Positions 54,833-62,809 of a stretch of DNA of 64,000 nucleotides are shown piece by piece. Source of the stretch: Planctomycetaceae bacterium (GTDB lineage: Bacteria; Planctomycetota; Planctomycetia; Planctomycetales; Planctomycetaceae); contig JAWKUA010000012.1 in NCBI GenBank assembly GCA_041398785.1, positions 1-64,000 on the forward strand, read 5' to 3'. The position numbers and the translations under genes were made by a program. Position 1 is the first letter of the stretch, and every line of letters starts with the position of its first letter. The notes under the pieces are model-generated. The model did not search any database. It saw nothing but the letters and a program-made list of their open reading frames with translations, and was not told where the DNA came from.

Positions 54833-54992
54833 CCAACGGGTTTGCGTTTCTGGACAATGTCGAGGACTATTTCAAATCGCGAAATGTCATCGCCTCGACG
54901 TCACCGCCAAGTGACCATGCCCACACAGACCTTAACCCCGATGGTGACTTCATCGGGTCAGGTCGAAACGAAATTTGACCCGGACGATGGGT
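54716..54992 (+). other. Cluster of three single-G frameshifts
   Basis: Protein-like sequence continues through three frames. Adding one G to GGGG at 54717-54720 restores RGFFNSGHDPVF. Removing one G from GGG at 54955-54957 gives DFIGQVETKFDPDD. Removing one from GGG at 54989-54991 gives DDGYFDNVGDVPSF. All three changes are in G-runs. The net effect makes 50099-60137 one frame of 3346 codons including the stop. Confidence 0.85.
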
Positions 54993-57900
54993 TATTTCGA
55001 CAATGTCGGAGATGTGCCCAGTTTCCGTCCCATGATCGACGACGGTGGGATGCTGATTACCAACTGGTCGTATGACGGCCACGGCACGCCCACGATGCGA
55101 ATTGAATCGGACTTCGTCAATCAGAACGACTTCCCGCAGGCCAATGCTGCCCTTGGTTCCAGCGACTTCTTCGACACAATTCAGATGGACCTGTCGGGGT
55201 ATGACTATCAGTGGGACACGGGAGTCAATATTCCGGGATTCATCGGAAATACGCCTTACTCACTGGACCGCGGTGATATCTTCAACGTCCTGCCCGGTGA
55301 AGAACCGATTCAGGCCGACTCTCTGGAACAGAACGACAGCTTTGCGGGTGCCTACGACCTGGGCACAGTCGCGGGCGCCGGCTTTTCCGTCAACGATCTT
55401 GCGATGAACGGCAATCTGACCATCGAAACGAAGGGTGACCGCGACTACTACAAGTTTGTCGCCGGTGACACCGGATCGCTGGACGTCGTCGTCAGTGCGA
55501 CGGACGCTCTGGGCGATTCGCTTCAGTACCTGATCTACGAAATCGACTCGCTGCTGCCGACGGAAGAAGTACCGATGGTGCGTGCGGCAGACGGTTCGCC
55601 GGTTCGTACCGTCGTGCCTGCCACGGGAACGCGAACACTGACGGTGGACGTTGTTGCCGGCCGTACCTACATCATCGAAGTCCTGAGCAACGAACAATCC
55701 AACCTGGGAATCGCGGTCGAAGGCAAGCCGTTCAACTACGGCACCGTTCGAAGCTATGATCTGACGATCAACGCTCCCGGTACCCCGCTTCCTCCTGTGA
55801 ACGGTGCTCCGGCAAACGATGGCGGTGAAGGTGCCGGTCAGACCGACGGAGGTAACGGAGGCACGGCTCAGGTCAATATCCCGGACCAGGATCCGTTCGT
55901 GCTGGATGTGGTCGACGTGAGTCCCGATCCCCGAAATGCCGCTGTGGATACGATCACAGTGATGTTCAGTGAAGATGTTACCGGCGTGGACATCAGCGAC
56001 TTCACGCTGACACGCGATGGCGTCGCACTGAATCTCTCCGGAGCCTCGGTTGTGGAAGTCACTCCGGACGTCTACCAGGTGACAGGACTGGGAAGTCTGA
56101 CCGGACTTGGCAAGGCCGACGGCAGTGCGACAGTGTACGAACTCACGCTGACGGCGGCCGGTTCTGGAATCATGGATGTCGACAGCGCGTTGCTGGTTGG
56201 TGACGCGACGGAGTCCTGGACGCTGACAAATCAAATCACGTTCACCGGCGATTCGGTGGATGCCGATCCGGGCAACGGCTTGTTTGCTGACCGAAATGGC
56301 AACGCGTCGCTGCGTGCCGCCATCATGGAAGCCAACGCATCGCCGGGACTGGATGTCCTGCAACTGGCAGCCGGCACGTACACATTGTCACTTGCGGGAG
56401 CCTTTGAGGATGCCGCCGCGACGGGAGACCTGGACATCACGGAAAGCATCCGCATCGTGGGTGCCGGTGCCGGCAGCACAATCATCGATGCCGCTGCCCT
56501 GGATCGCATCTTCCACGTCCATCCGGGAGCGACGCTGAGTCTTGAAAACCTGACCATTCGCGGCGGCCGGGCAGCGGACGGCGGTGGTGTCTTTGTTGAA
56601 GGTCGTATTCTCGATTCCGCTGGTGCTGTTCTGACGGATGCCGGAATCCTGAACCTGCTGGACGTCAATATCGTCAATAGCGAAGCCTTCAATCAGGGCG
56701 GCGGCATCTATAACCTTGGTACGGTGAATTCCGAGCGTTCTTCCATTTCATTTAACGTCGCGGGATCGCGCGGCGGCGGATTGTATAACCTTGGCATTGC
56801 CAACCTTCGCAACACGACCGTGTCGACAAACTCAGCCGTGTCTCGCGGCGGTGGTATCTACACGGAAGGTACCGAAGACGAAGTCAATACGCTGCTGACT
56901 CCGGTAATCGCTCCGGCCCGGCTGAATTCCATCAACTCCACGATTGCCGCCAACACGGCGGGGGCTCTCGGCGGCGGACTGTACGTCGAAGAAGGCGGGA
57001 TGGCGACGCTCGGGAACACAATCATCGATATCAACCACGCCGGGTTCGGCCGACCGGATCTTTCCGGCCGACTGACGTCGTCAGGCAACAACCTGATTGG
57101 CAATCTAAACGGCACTCGGGCAGATTCCGCGCTGGTTGCATCCGACATCGCGGGTGGCGTTACGGGTGGCGCTCCCGTTCTGACTGCCGGACTGATTCCG
57201 GTAACCAGCGCCGGCGGAAACGGAACCTGGCATCACCCGTTTGCCTACGGTCGTATCGACCTGACTGGAACAGTCTCGATCACAAACGCAACGCGAATCG
57301 TCACTGGATCGGGAACGCAGTTTACGACGGAAGTGCTGATTGGCTCCGTACTGACAATCGGCGACACGAACTTCGTTGTCGAGAGCATTCAGTCCAACGT
57401 CCAGTTGACGGTCACACAGGCGGCGACGGAAACGATCTCCAATTCGGCGGCTTCGGCTCGCGCTCGCGGCGTTGATGCCGGAAATCGCAATCTGTTCATT
57501 CCGGCAGCGGGTAATTCGCTGTTTGATGAGGTGGATCAGATTGGAAATCCGCGACTCATTGAAGGCGACGCGGATGCCGTTTTTGCCATCGACATCGGTG
57601 CCGTTGAGTTTCTCGTCAGCGATCCGGTGGCATCATTCACAGCGACACCCAATCCCGTTGGCCAGGGCGAAACGGTCAGCTTCGACGGTTCGGCATCCAC
57701 GCACACCAACCCAGGTGCCGGTTCGCTTGTGTTGTATGAATGGGACTTTGACTATCAGAACGCAACGTTTACCGTCGATGCGACCGGCGTCACGGCATCG
57801 ACGTCGTACAATACCGACCGCGACCGGATTGTCGCGCTGCGTGTGACGGACAACTCGAACAAGACGGACATTGCATTCGTGACCGTTATTGTTGGAGTAC

Positions 57901-60137
57901 CGACTCGGCCGGAAATCATCAGCCCGTTCCCGGTTACCAGCGACTCCACACCCACCATTGACTGGATCAATGCGACCGGGACGTTCTCGCTGGTGATCAA
58001 CAATCTGAGCACCGGGCAGAACGGCGTCGTTTCGCAAACCGGTTTGACATCGAATTCCTTCACGGTTCCCGCGAGCCTGGCTCCCGGTCAGTACGAAGTC
58101 ATTGTCACTGCGACGAACGCTGACGGCAGCACGTCCAGCCTTCCTTATGAGTTTGAGATTGTCCAGATCCAGCTTCAGAATCCGGCCAATGGACAGTCCG
58201 GGTTTGACACAAGTCCGAACTTTGTCTGGAACGCTGTACCCAACACAGAACGATATGTGCTGTGGGTGAACCAACGGACGCCTGTGGCAACTCCGCGGAT
58301 CGTCTTCGAAGAATTCATTGACGGAACGACATCCGTTTCTCTGGATGGGCTGACGGCAAGTTTCGAAGTTATCAATTCACTGCCGGTAGGAACCTACACC
58401 GCATGGGTGCAGGCAATCGACGACAACGGAAATGCCGGCGACTGGAGCCCGGCGACGCAGTTCGAGATTTCACGAATCATGGTGACGGGACCCGCACCCG
58501 CGACGCATTCCATCCTTGACCGGACACCGACGATTACCTGGACAGGACTTGGTGCGAACCAATACGAACTGTGGGTCACGCAGTTGAGCGGCGAAACGAA
58601 GGACACGTCCGGAAACACAGTGCCGCTGACATCGCCAAAGCGCGTGATCTACCTGCCCGCGTTGCAGCTTCAGCCCGGTGCTCCCCGCGAATATACGCCG
58701 ACAACACCGCTTAATAACGGCCAGTACCGGATTTGGGTACGCCCGCTGGCGGACGACGGAGAGCCGGGTCTGTGGAGTCCGGCTTATGATCTGCAGGTTG
58801 ACTTCCGGGTCGGTCCGACTGCCATTTCGCCGACCGGAACGGTGACGGATCGGACTCCGGAGTTCGTCTGGACGGCCATCGACGGTGCTGACCACTACGA
58901 GTTGTGGGTAAACCGGGCCGGTTCGAATCCTGCGACGAGAGTGATCTACAACAACGATATTCCGCACGTCAACGGGGCGACGACAATCAAGTACACCGAC
59001 CCGGCCGTGAAGCTGATCAATCCCGGACACCGCTGGTGGGTCCGGGCATTCACGGCGGACGGGACTCCGGGCGCGTGGAGCGCTGTTCAGACATTCTTTA
59101 TTCCGGCACCGGCGATGACCGGTCCCTCCGGTGCTATCACAAACACCGGTCGGCCGACATTTACATGGACCGGCGTGCCGGAATATGTCCGGTATGAACT
59201 TTGGGTCAATAATACGACGACCGGCGTATCGCGTGCGGTCTATGAAACTCAATTGACCGGAACCTCATTCACGCCCGACCTGCCGCTGCAGAACGGAACG
59301 TTCCGGGCATGGGTCAGAGGATTTGACGCTCAGGGAAATGACTCCCAGTGGAGTAACCCGATTGTCTTTTCCATCAACACGGCTCCGACGAATGCTCCGA
59401 CTCTGTTGAGTCCCAGCGGAGTGACGACAGACAACACGCCGACATTCACCTGGAACGCCGGCGGGCCTGCTGTCGCCTACGAACTGATTCTGAAACAGAT
59501 CACGAATCTGGGACAGCAGGAAGTTGCTCATCCGACGGGAATCACTGGCACGTCGTATCAGCAGACCACGCTGCTGTCGCCGGGAACCTACCGCTGGTGG
59601 GTGAGAGGCCTGAACGTCGACGGCAATCCGTCAACGGCATGGAGCCAGCCGCGCGACTTCCGGGTCGTGTCTGCTGAAGTTCCTGCGATCGACGGCTTTG
59701 CCTCTCCGCTGATCCCGGGTGAGTCTGCCGCCGAGGCGATCGTAACGTCACTGGATGTCACTGACTGGAAGGACAATCTGCACAGCATCACGGTTCATCC
59801 TGCAGCCGTCGTGGCCACGTATCATTCGAACGCTGTGGAAGCGCAGACGGCTGTTTTGGAAGAAGTTCCCGCATCGGCCGAAGACGAGAACTACCGACAG
59901 TTGGACGCCGTGCTGGAAGCATTCGCCGTTGATGGATTCTGGTCAGAACTGCCTGGTGTGGAGCTGCAGTTTGACGATGCCGATAGCGACAACCTTCCCG
60001 GCGTTCCGGCAGCTGTCATTGACGAAGCCGTCGTGCAGCCCGCTGAACAACAGGAGCGGTCGTATTCCGCTGCCGCAGTGGCAATCGGGATCGCGGCGTC
60101 AACGAGGAGACGTCGTGTTCGCAATGAAGAAGAGTAG
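54975..60137 (+). CDS. Giant cell-surface protein, C-terminal part (PPC, beta-helix, PKD, Fn3-like repeats)
   Basis: Codons for 1720 residues, opening at a TTG that is not a true start; it continues the preceding frame. In order: a PPC-like domain (about 55300-55760, LEQNDSFAGAYDLG and GDRDYYKFVAGDTG), an Ig-like module (55900-56230, ITVMFSEDV), a CSLREA-like entry (NASLRAAIMEANA) into a GGGIYN-type polymorphic beta-helix (56240-57110), a PKD domain (57620-57900, FDGSASTHTNPG and YEWDFDY), about six Fn3/Ig-like repeats (57905-59670, with YELWVN and TPTFTWTG strands), and a tail ending in a short hydrophobic stretch followed by RRRR. It has no signal peptide of its own. Confidence 0.88.
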   Translation: MTRTMGYFDNVGDVPSFRPMIDDGGMLITNWSYDGHGTPTMRIESDFVNQNDFPQANAALGSSDFFDTIQMDLSGYDYQWDTGVNIPGFIGNTPYSLDRGDIFNVLPGEEPIQADSLEQNDSFAGAYDLGTVAGAGFSVNDLAMNGNLTIETKGDRDYYKFVAGDTGSLDVVVSATDALGDSLQYLIYEIDSLLPTEEVPMVRAADGSPVRTVVPATGTRTLTVDVVAGRTYIIEVLSNEQSNLGIAVEGKPFNYGTVRSYDLTINAPGTPLPPVNGAPANDGGEGAGQTDGGNGGTAQVNIPDQDPFVLDVVDVSPDPRNAAVDTITVMFSEDVTGVDISDFTLTRDGVALNLSGASVVEVTPDVYQVTGLGSLTGLGKADGSATVYELTLTAAGSGIMDVDSALLVGDATESWTLTNQITFTGDSVDADPGNGLFADRNGNASLRAAIMEANASPGLDVLQLAAGTYTLSLAGAFEDAAATGDLDITESIRIVGAGAGSTIIDAAALDRIFHVHPGATLSLENLTIRGGRAADGGGVFVEGRILDSAGAVLTDAGILNLLDVNIVNSEAFNQGGGIYNLGTVNSERSSISFNVAGSRGGGLYNLGIANLRNTTVSTNSAVSRGGGIYTEGTEDEVNTLLTPVIAPARLNSINSTIAANTAGALGGGLYVEEGGMATLGNTIIDINHAGFGRPDLSGRLTSSGNNLIGNLNGTRADSALVASDIAGGVTGGAPVLTAGLIPVTSAGGNGTWHHPFAYGRIDLTGTVSITNATRIVTGSGTQFTTEVLIGSVLTIGDTNFVVESIQSNVQLTVTQAATETISNSAASARARGVDAGNRNLFIPAAGNSLFDEVDQIGNPRLIEGDADAVFAIDIGAVEFLVSDPVASFTATPNPVGQGETVSFDGSASTHTNPGAGSLVLYEWDFDYQNATFTVDATGVTASTSYNTDRDRIVALRVTDNSNKTDIAFVTVIVGVPTRPEIISPFPVTSDSTPTIDWINATGTFSLVINNLSTGQNGVVSQTGLTSNSFTVPASLAPGQYEVIVTATNADGSTSSLPYEFEIVQIQLQNPANGQSGFDTSPNFVWNAVPNTERYVLWVNQRTPVATPRIVFEEFIDGTTSVSLDGLTASFEVINSLPVGTYTAWVQAIDDNGNAGDWSPATQFEISRIMVTGPAPATHSILDRTPTITWTGLGANQYELWVTQLSGETKDTSGNTVPLTSPKRVIYLPALQLQPGAPREYTPTTPLNNGQYRIWVRPLADDGEPGLWSPAYDLQVDFRVGPTAISPTGTVTDRTPEFVWTAIDGADHYELWVNRAGSNPATRVIYNNDIPHVNGATTIKYTDPAVKLINPGHRWWVRAFTADGTPGAWSAVQTFFIPAPAMTGPSGAITNTGRPTFTWTGVPEYVRYELWVNNTTTGVSRAVYETQLTGTSFTPDLPLQNGTFRAWVRGFDAQGNDSQWSNPIVFSINTAPTNAPTLLSPSGVTTDNTPTFTWNAGGPAVAYELILKQITNLGQQEVAHPTGITGTSYQQTTLLSPGTYRWWVRGLNVDGNPSTAWSQPRDFRVVSAEVPAIDGFASPLIPGESAAEAIVTSLDVTDWKDNLHSITVHPAAVVATYHSNAVEAQTAVLEEVPASAEDENYRQLDAVLEAFAVDGFWSELPGVELQFDDADSDNLPGVPAAVIDEAVVQPAEQQERSYSAAAVAIGIAASTRRRRVRNEEE

Positions 60138-60255
60138 GCTCCCGGCGCGAATTGGCGGCTGATTCGGCGTCACAGAGGATGCTGCCATGTGGCGGCGAGT
60201 TGTGGTGACGACGATCACGCCGAAATGAACGTGCGAGCCTGGTGACAACGGAGAC

Positions 60256-60289
60256 GGGGCCGGCGGATATCCGCCGGCCCCGTTTTTTT
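60256..60289 (+). terminator. Strong rho-independent terminator of the surface gene
   Basis: A perfect 26-bp palindrome (GGGGCCGGCGGAT and its complement) at 60256-60281 followed by CG and seven-T run at 60283-60289. It lies about 120 bp after the stop codon and before the convergent Cys-rich gene. Confidence 0.92.
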
Positions 60290-60328
60290 CGTCGTCACGG
60301 AATGTCTGCCAGATCAAATCGACCGGCA

Positions 60329-60811
60329 CTAATCCTGATAGTCGACTTCGATGTATCCCTTCCTGACGCGAACATCGACCTTGTACTCACCGTAGTTGTA
60401 TCGAACGCGATTGCCGTCGCGACGACATTGAATGCTCTCGCAGGCACACGGCGGCACGCAGATGCTGATGTAGACGCACTTCGGACCGCAGCAGTCGCAG
60501 TCGTGTTTGCATGCACAGGGATCCTTGACCTTGATGATCTTCGTGACGGCGCACGGAGCCATCTCCCTGAGGTCTTTGTACCTGACGCGCTGGAACAGCG
60601 GCGCCACGGGTTCGGAGTAGATTTGCCCATACGGTGCCGCGTCGCTGTAGATCTCCGCGCCACCGTTGACGTCGCCGTCGCTGTAGATGTCGCCGTACGG
60701 TGCCTCCGGAATCGGCGTCAGGACTGGCGGATCCTGTGCCGGCGCGAAGCCGACGGAACCAGCAACAACCAGGGTCATGCACAATGACCCGATTCGACCG
60801 AGTTTCTTCAT
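60329..60811 (-). CDS. Secreted Cys-rich protein of unknown function
   Basis: A 160-residue protein from the ATG at 60811 (AAAGGA a few bases upstream) with a signal peptide (MKKLGRIGSLCMTLVVAGSVGFAPAQ). A short Gly/Tyr/Asp repeat region (PYGDIYSDGD, YSDAAPYGQIYSEP) follows, then a cluster of Cys in CACKHDCDCCGPKC and CVPPCACESIQC, and a basic/aromatic end (YNYGEYKVDVRVRKGYIEVDY). The Cys cluster could bind metal or form disulfides. It may be a cell-wall-like structural protein (inference). Convergent with the giant surface gene. Confidence 0.75.
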   Translation of the reverse strand: MKKLGRIGSLCMTLVVAGSVGFAPAQDPPVLTPIPEAPYGDIYSDGDVNGGAEIYSDAAPYGQIYSEPVAPLFQRVRYKDLREMAPCAVTKIIKVKDPCACKHDCDCCGPKCVYISICVPPCACESIQCRRDGNRVRYNYGEYKVDVRVRKGYIEVDYQD

Positions 60812-61172
60812 CGCTGTCCTTTCCTTCCCTGTGAAAATTGAGTGAATTCGACTGAACGGTGCGAGTGTTTCGCCGCAGGGACGACGTCCGGACTCGCCCC
60901 TGCATGACAACTCTTGCCCACCGTGACGATCCGTCAAGAGCTGCTTTCCGTGGCGGTGCCATTTCTGCGGTGCCCGGCGTCGTGTTGGCGCGTCGTGGCG
61001 ACCGCTGTTAATCACGGTAGGCTGCGAAGCCTGAAAAACTCAGCGGATTTCGCCGATATTCTGATCCGACTGCATAAGACACGACACGTGGGCGGTTTGT
61101 GCGATCCGTGCGGACTTCCGGCTGTTGACTTTCGTCTTGGCCGAATTTGCCGATTTCCGTACGATCGGGCAT
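60812..61172. other. Divergent intergenic region
   Basis: 361 bp. A small hairpin AGGCT-GCGA-AGCCT sits at 61019-61032. No promoter, repeat family or gene was otherwise recognised. Confidence 0.3.
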
Positions 61173-61655
61173 ATGGAATTCAACATACGGCCAGTTTCAC
61201 GGACATGTGCCGTGACGGGAAAGGCGTTAACACCCGGCGACATCTGTTGGTCAGCGCTGGTTGAAGAAGAGGGACGGCTGGTTCGACAGGATTTCAGTGC
61301 GGAGGGCTGGACCGAGCCTCCGCCGAATGCTGTTGGGTATTGGAGATGCGTTGTTCCGCCCGAACAGGAATCCGGCGAGCGTCGCCTGGATACAAGTTCG
61401 CTGTTTGAATACTTCCTGCAGTTGTGCGAATCACCGAATGTCGTGGAGCAACAGCATCTGTATGTTCTTGCGCTGCTGCTGCTGCGAAAGAAACGACTGA
61501 TTCTGGAAGAGACCGTGGAGACCGAAGGGCAGTCGTCAATGCGGCTGATCGGATCAGGCGGCGAAGGGCCATTCACGGTCACCGAAGTTGAACTCGCCGG
61601 CGACAGCATCCTGGAGATACAGTCTCAGTTGTTTGGAACTGCCGACGCCGCGTGA
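61173..61655 (+). CDS. Protein of unknown function with CxxTG-type motif
   Basis: A 160-residue cytosolic protein. The ATG at 61173 is preferred over an upstream in-frame codon because the protein then begins MEFNIRPVSRTCAVTGKALTPGDICWSALV, a compact module with two Cys that resembles a degenerate zinc-ribbon. The middle has a helical stretch (FEYFLQLCESPNVVEQQHLYVLALLLLRKKRLIL), and the end is beta-rich. It is followed after 46 bp by the lipoprotein gene, probably in one transcript; translation of that gene starts close behind. Confidence 0.7.
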   Translation: MEFNIRPVSRTCAVTGKALTPGDICWSALVEEEGRLVRQDFSAEGWTEPPPNAVGYWRCVVPPEQESGERRLDTSSLFEYFLQLCESPNVVEQQHLYVLALLLLRKKRLILEETVETEGQSSMRLIGSGGEGPFTVTEVELAGDSILEIQSQLFGTADAA

Positions 61656-61701
61656 CTGCACGAACCGCTCACGGATGAGCCATTCGAGATCAGGGAAGAC
61701 A

Positions 61702-62796
61702 ATGTACGTGCAAGTACTTCAACGTCTGGCAATCTGTCTGCTGCTGCTGCTGACGGTCTGCGGCTGTCAGTTGAACCGCTGGTGGCGAAAAAGTGAGGTT
61801 GTGCCGGCAGATCCCGCTTTGCCGATGACGCTGAGTCGGGATGAGCTGGTGGAGTACATCAACAGTCAGGTTGTCGGCATGGATTCCTGGCGCAGCACTC
61901 GGACGAAGATGACGGTTCGGATGCCGGGGATGCCGTCGCAGCGGCTGAGCGGTTCGATTGCCTGTCAGGCTCCGCGGTATTTTCACCTTGTTGCCGACAA
62001 TGTTATTGCTCACGCGGATCTGGGGTCGAATTCCGAACGATGCTGGGTGTACGTGCAGCCTGGTGAATCCGCGGTGCTGACATGGCAGCATGAGGACACC
62101 GCCCTGCTGCAGCAGGTTCCCACCGGCGTCCCGTACATCGACCCGAGCTGGCTGATGCTGGTGCTGGGCGTCACACCGCTGGAACCGGAAGACTACTTTT
62201 TGAGTGAAGAAGCGTCCCGTGTGCTCTGTCTGAACGCGAATGAACGCAGCCCGGAAGGACGCAGCCTGAGACGTGTCATTCGCGTGGACACGGTGAAAGG
62301 GGTGGTGAAGGAGCATGCAGTCTACGACGACCACGCGAATCTGCTGGTGCGGGCTCAGCTAAGCGACCACCGGCCGTTTCAGGGGCGCGTGATCCCGACC
62401 GCCGTCACGCTGGATTTTCCACAGATGAATTCTGAAATCTCGCTGACGTTCGAGCAGATCGAAACCAACCCGACGTTGCCTGCCGCGATCTGGGAAGTGC
62501 CGAGCGGCAAGGCAATGGAAGTGGTAGATCTGGGCGTCAATCTTCGGCAGCATTTGCAAAAAAACAACATTGTGATCCCGCCGCCGAAACGGGAACCTTT
62601 CCTGGGCGGTCCATCGATTCGGCTTGAGCAACCGCAGTTTAACGGCAGCGGCAGTCCGGGGCACGACCTGGAGGCGCCGGACTGGGACGTCGACAGTCCG
62701 TTTGGTTCAGTCTTTCGTGAGACCGGCGCGACCGACTCAGAGTTCGACACGACCGATTCGCCTGCCGCAGCGGGGCGCGCCCGGCCTTCCTGGTAG
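61702..62796 (+). CDS. Lipoprotein of unknown function
   Basis: A 364-residue protein with a lipoprotein-type signal (RLAICLLLLLTVCGC, Cys22 likely lipidated). The mature part contains long beta-strand segments (WVYVQPGESAVLTWQHED, RRVIRVDTVKGVVKEHAVYDDHANLLVRAQLSDHR, TAVTLDFPQMNSEISLTFEQIETNP) resembling LolA/LolB-like half-barrels, and a Pro/Gly/Asp-rich C-terminal tail. An outer-membrane lipid- or lipoprotein-carrier role is suggested only by this pattern. The ATG at 61702 has AGGG about 6 nt upstream. Confidence 0.72.
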   Translation: MYVQVLQRLAICLLLLLTVCGCQLNRWWRKSEVVPADPALPMTLSRDELVEYINSQVVGMDSWRSTRTKMTVRMPGMPSQRLSGSIACQAPRYFHLVADNVIAHADLGSNSERCWVYVQPGESAVLTWQHEDTALLQQVPTGVPYIDPSWLMLVLGVTPLEPEDYFLSEEASRVLCLNANERSPEGRSLRRVIRVDTVKGVVKEHAVYDDHANLLVRAQLSDHRPFQGRVIPTAVTLDFPQMNSEISLTFEQIETNPTLPAAIWEVPSGKAMEVVDLGVNLRQHLQKNNIVIPPPKREPFLGGPSIRLEQPQFNGSGSPGHDLEAPDWDVDSPFGSVFRETGATDSEFDTTDSPAAAGRARPSW

Positions 62797-62809
62797 CGGG
62801 CTGGCGGTA

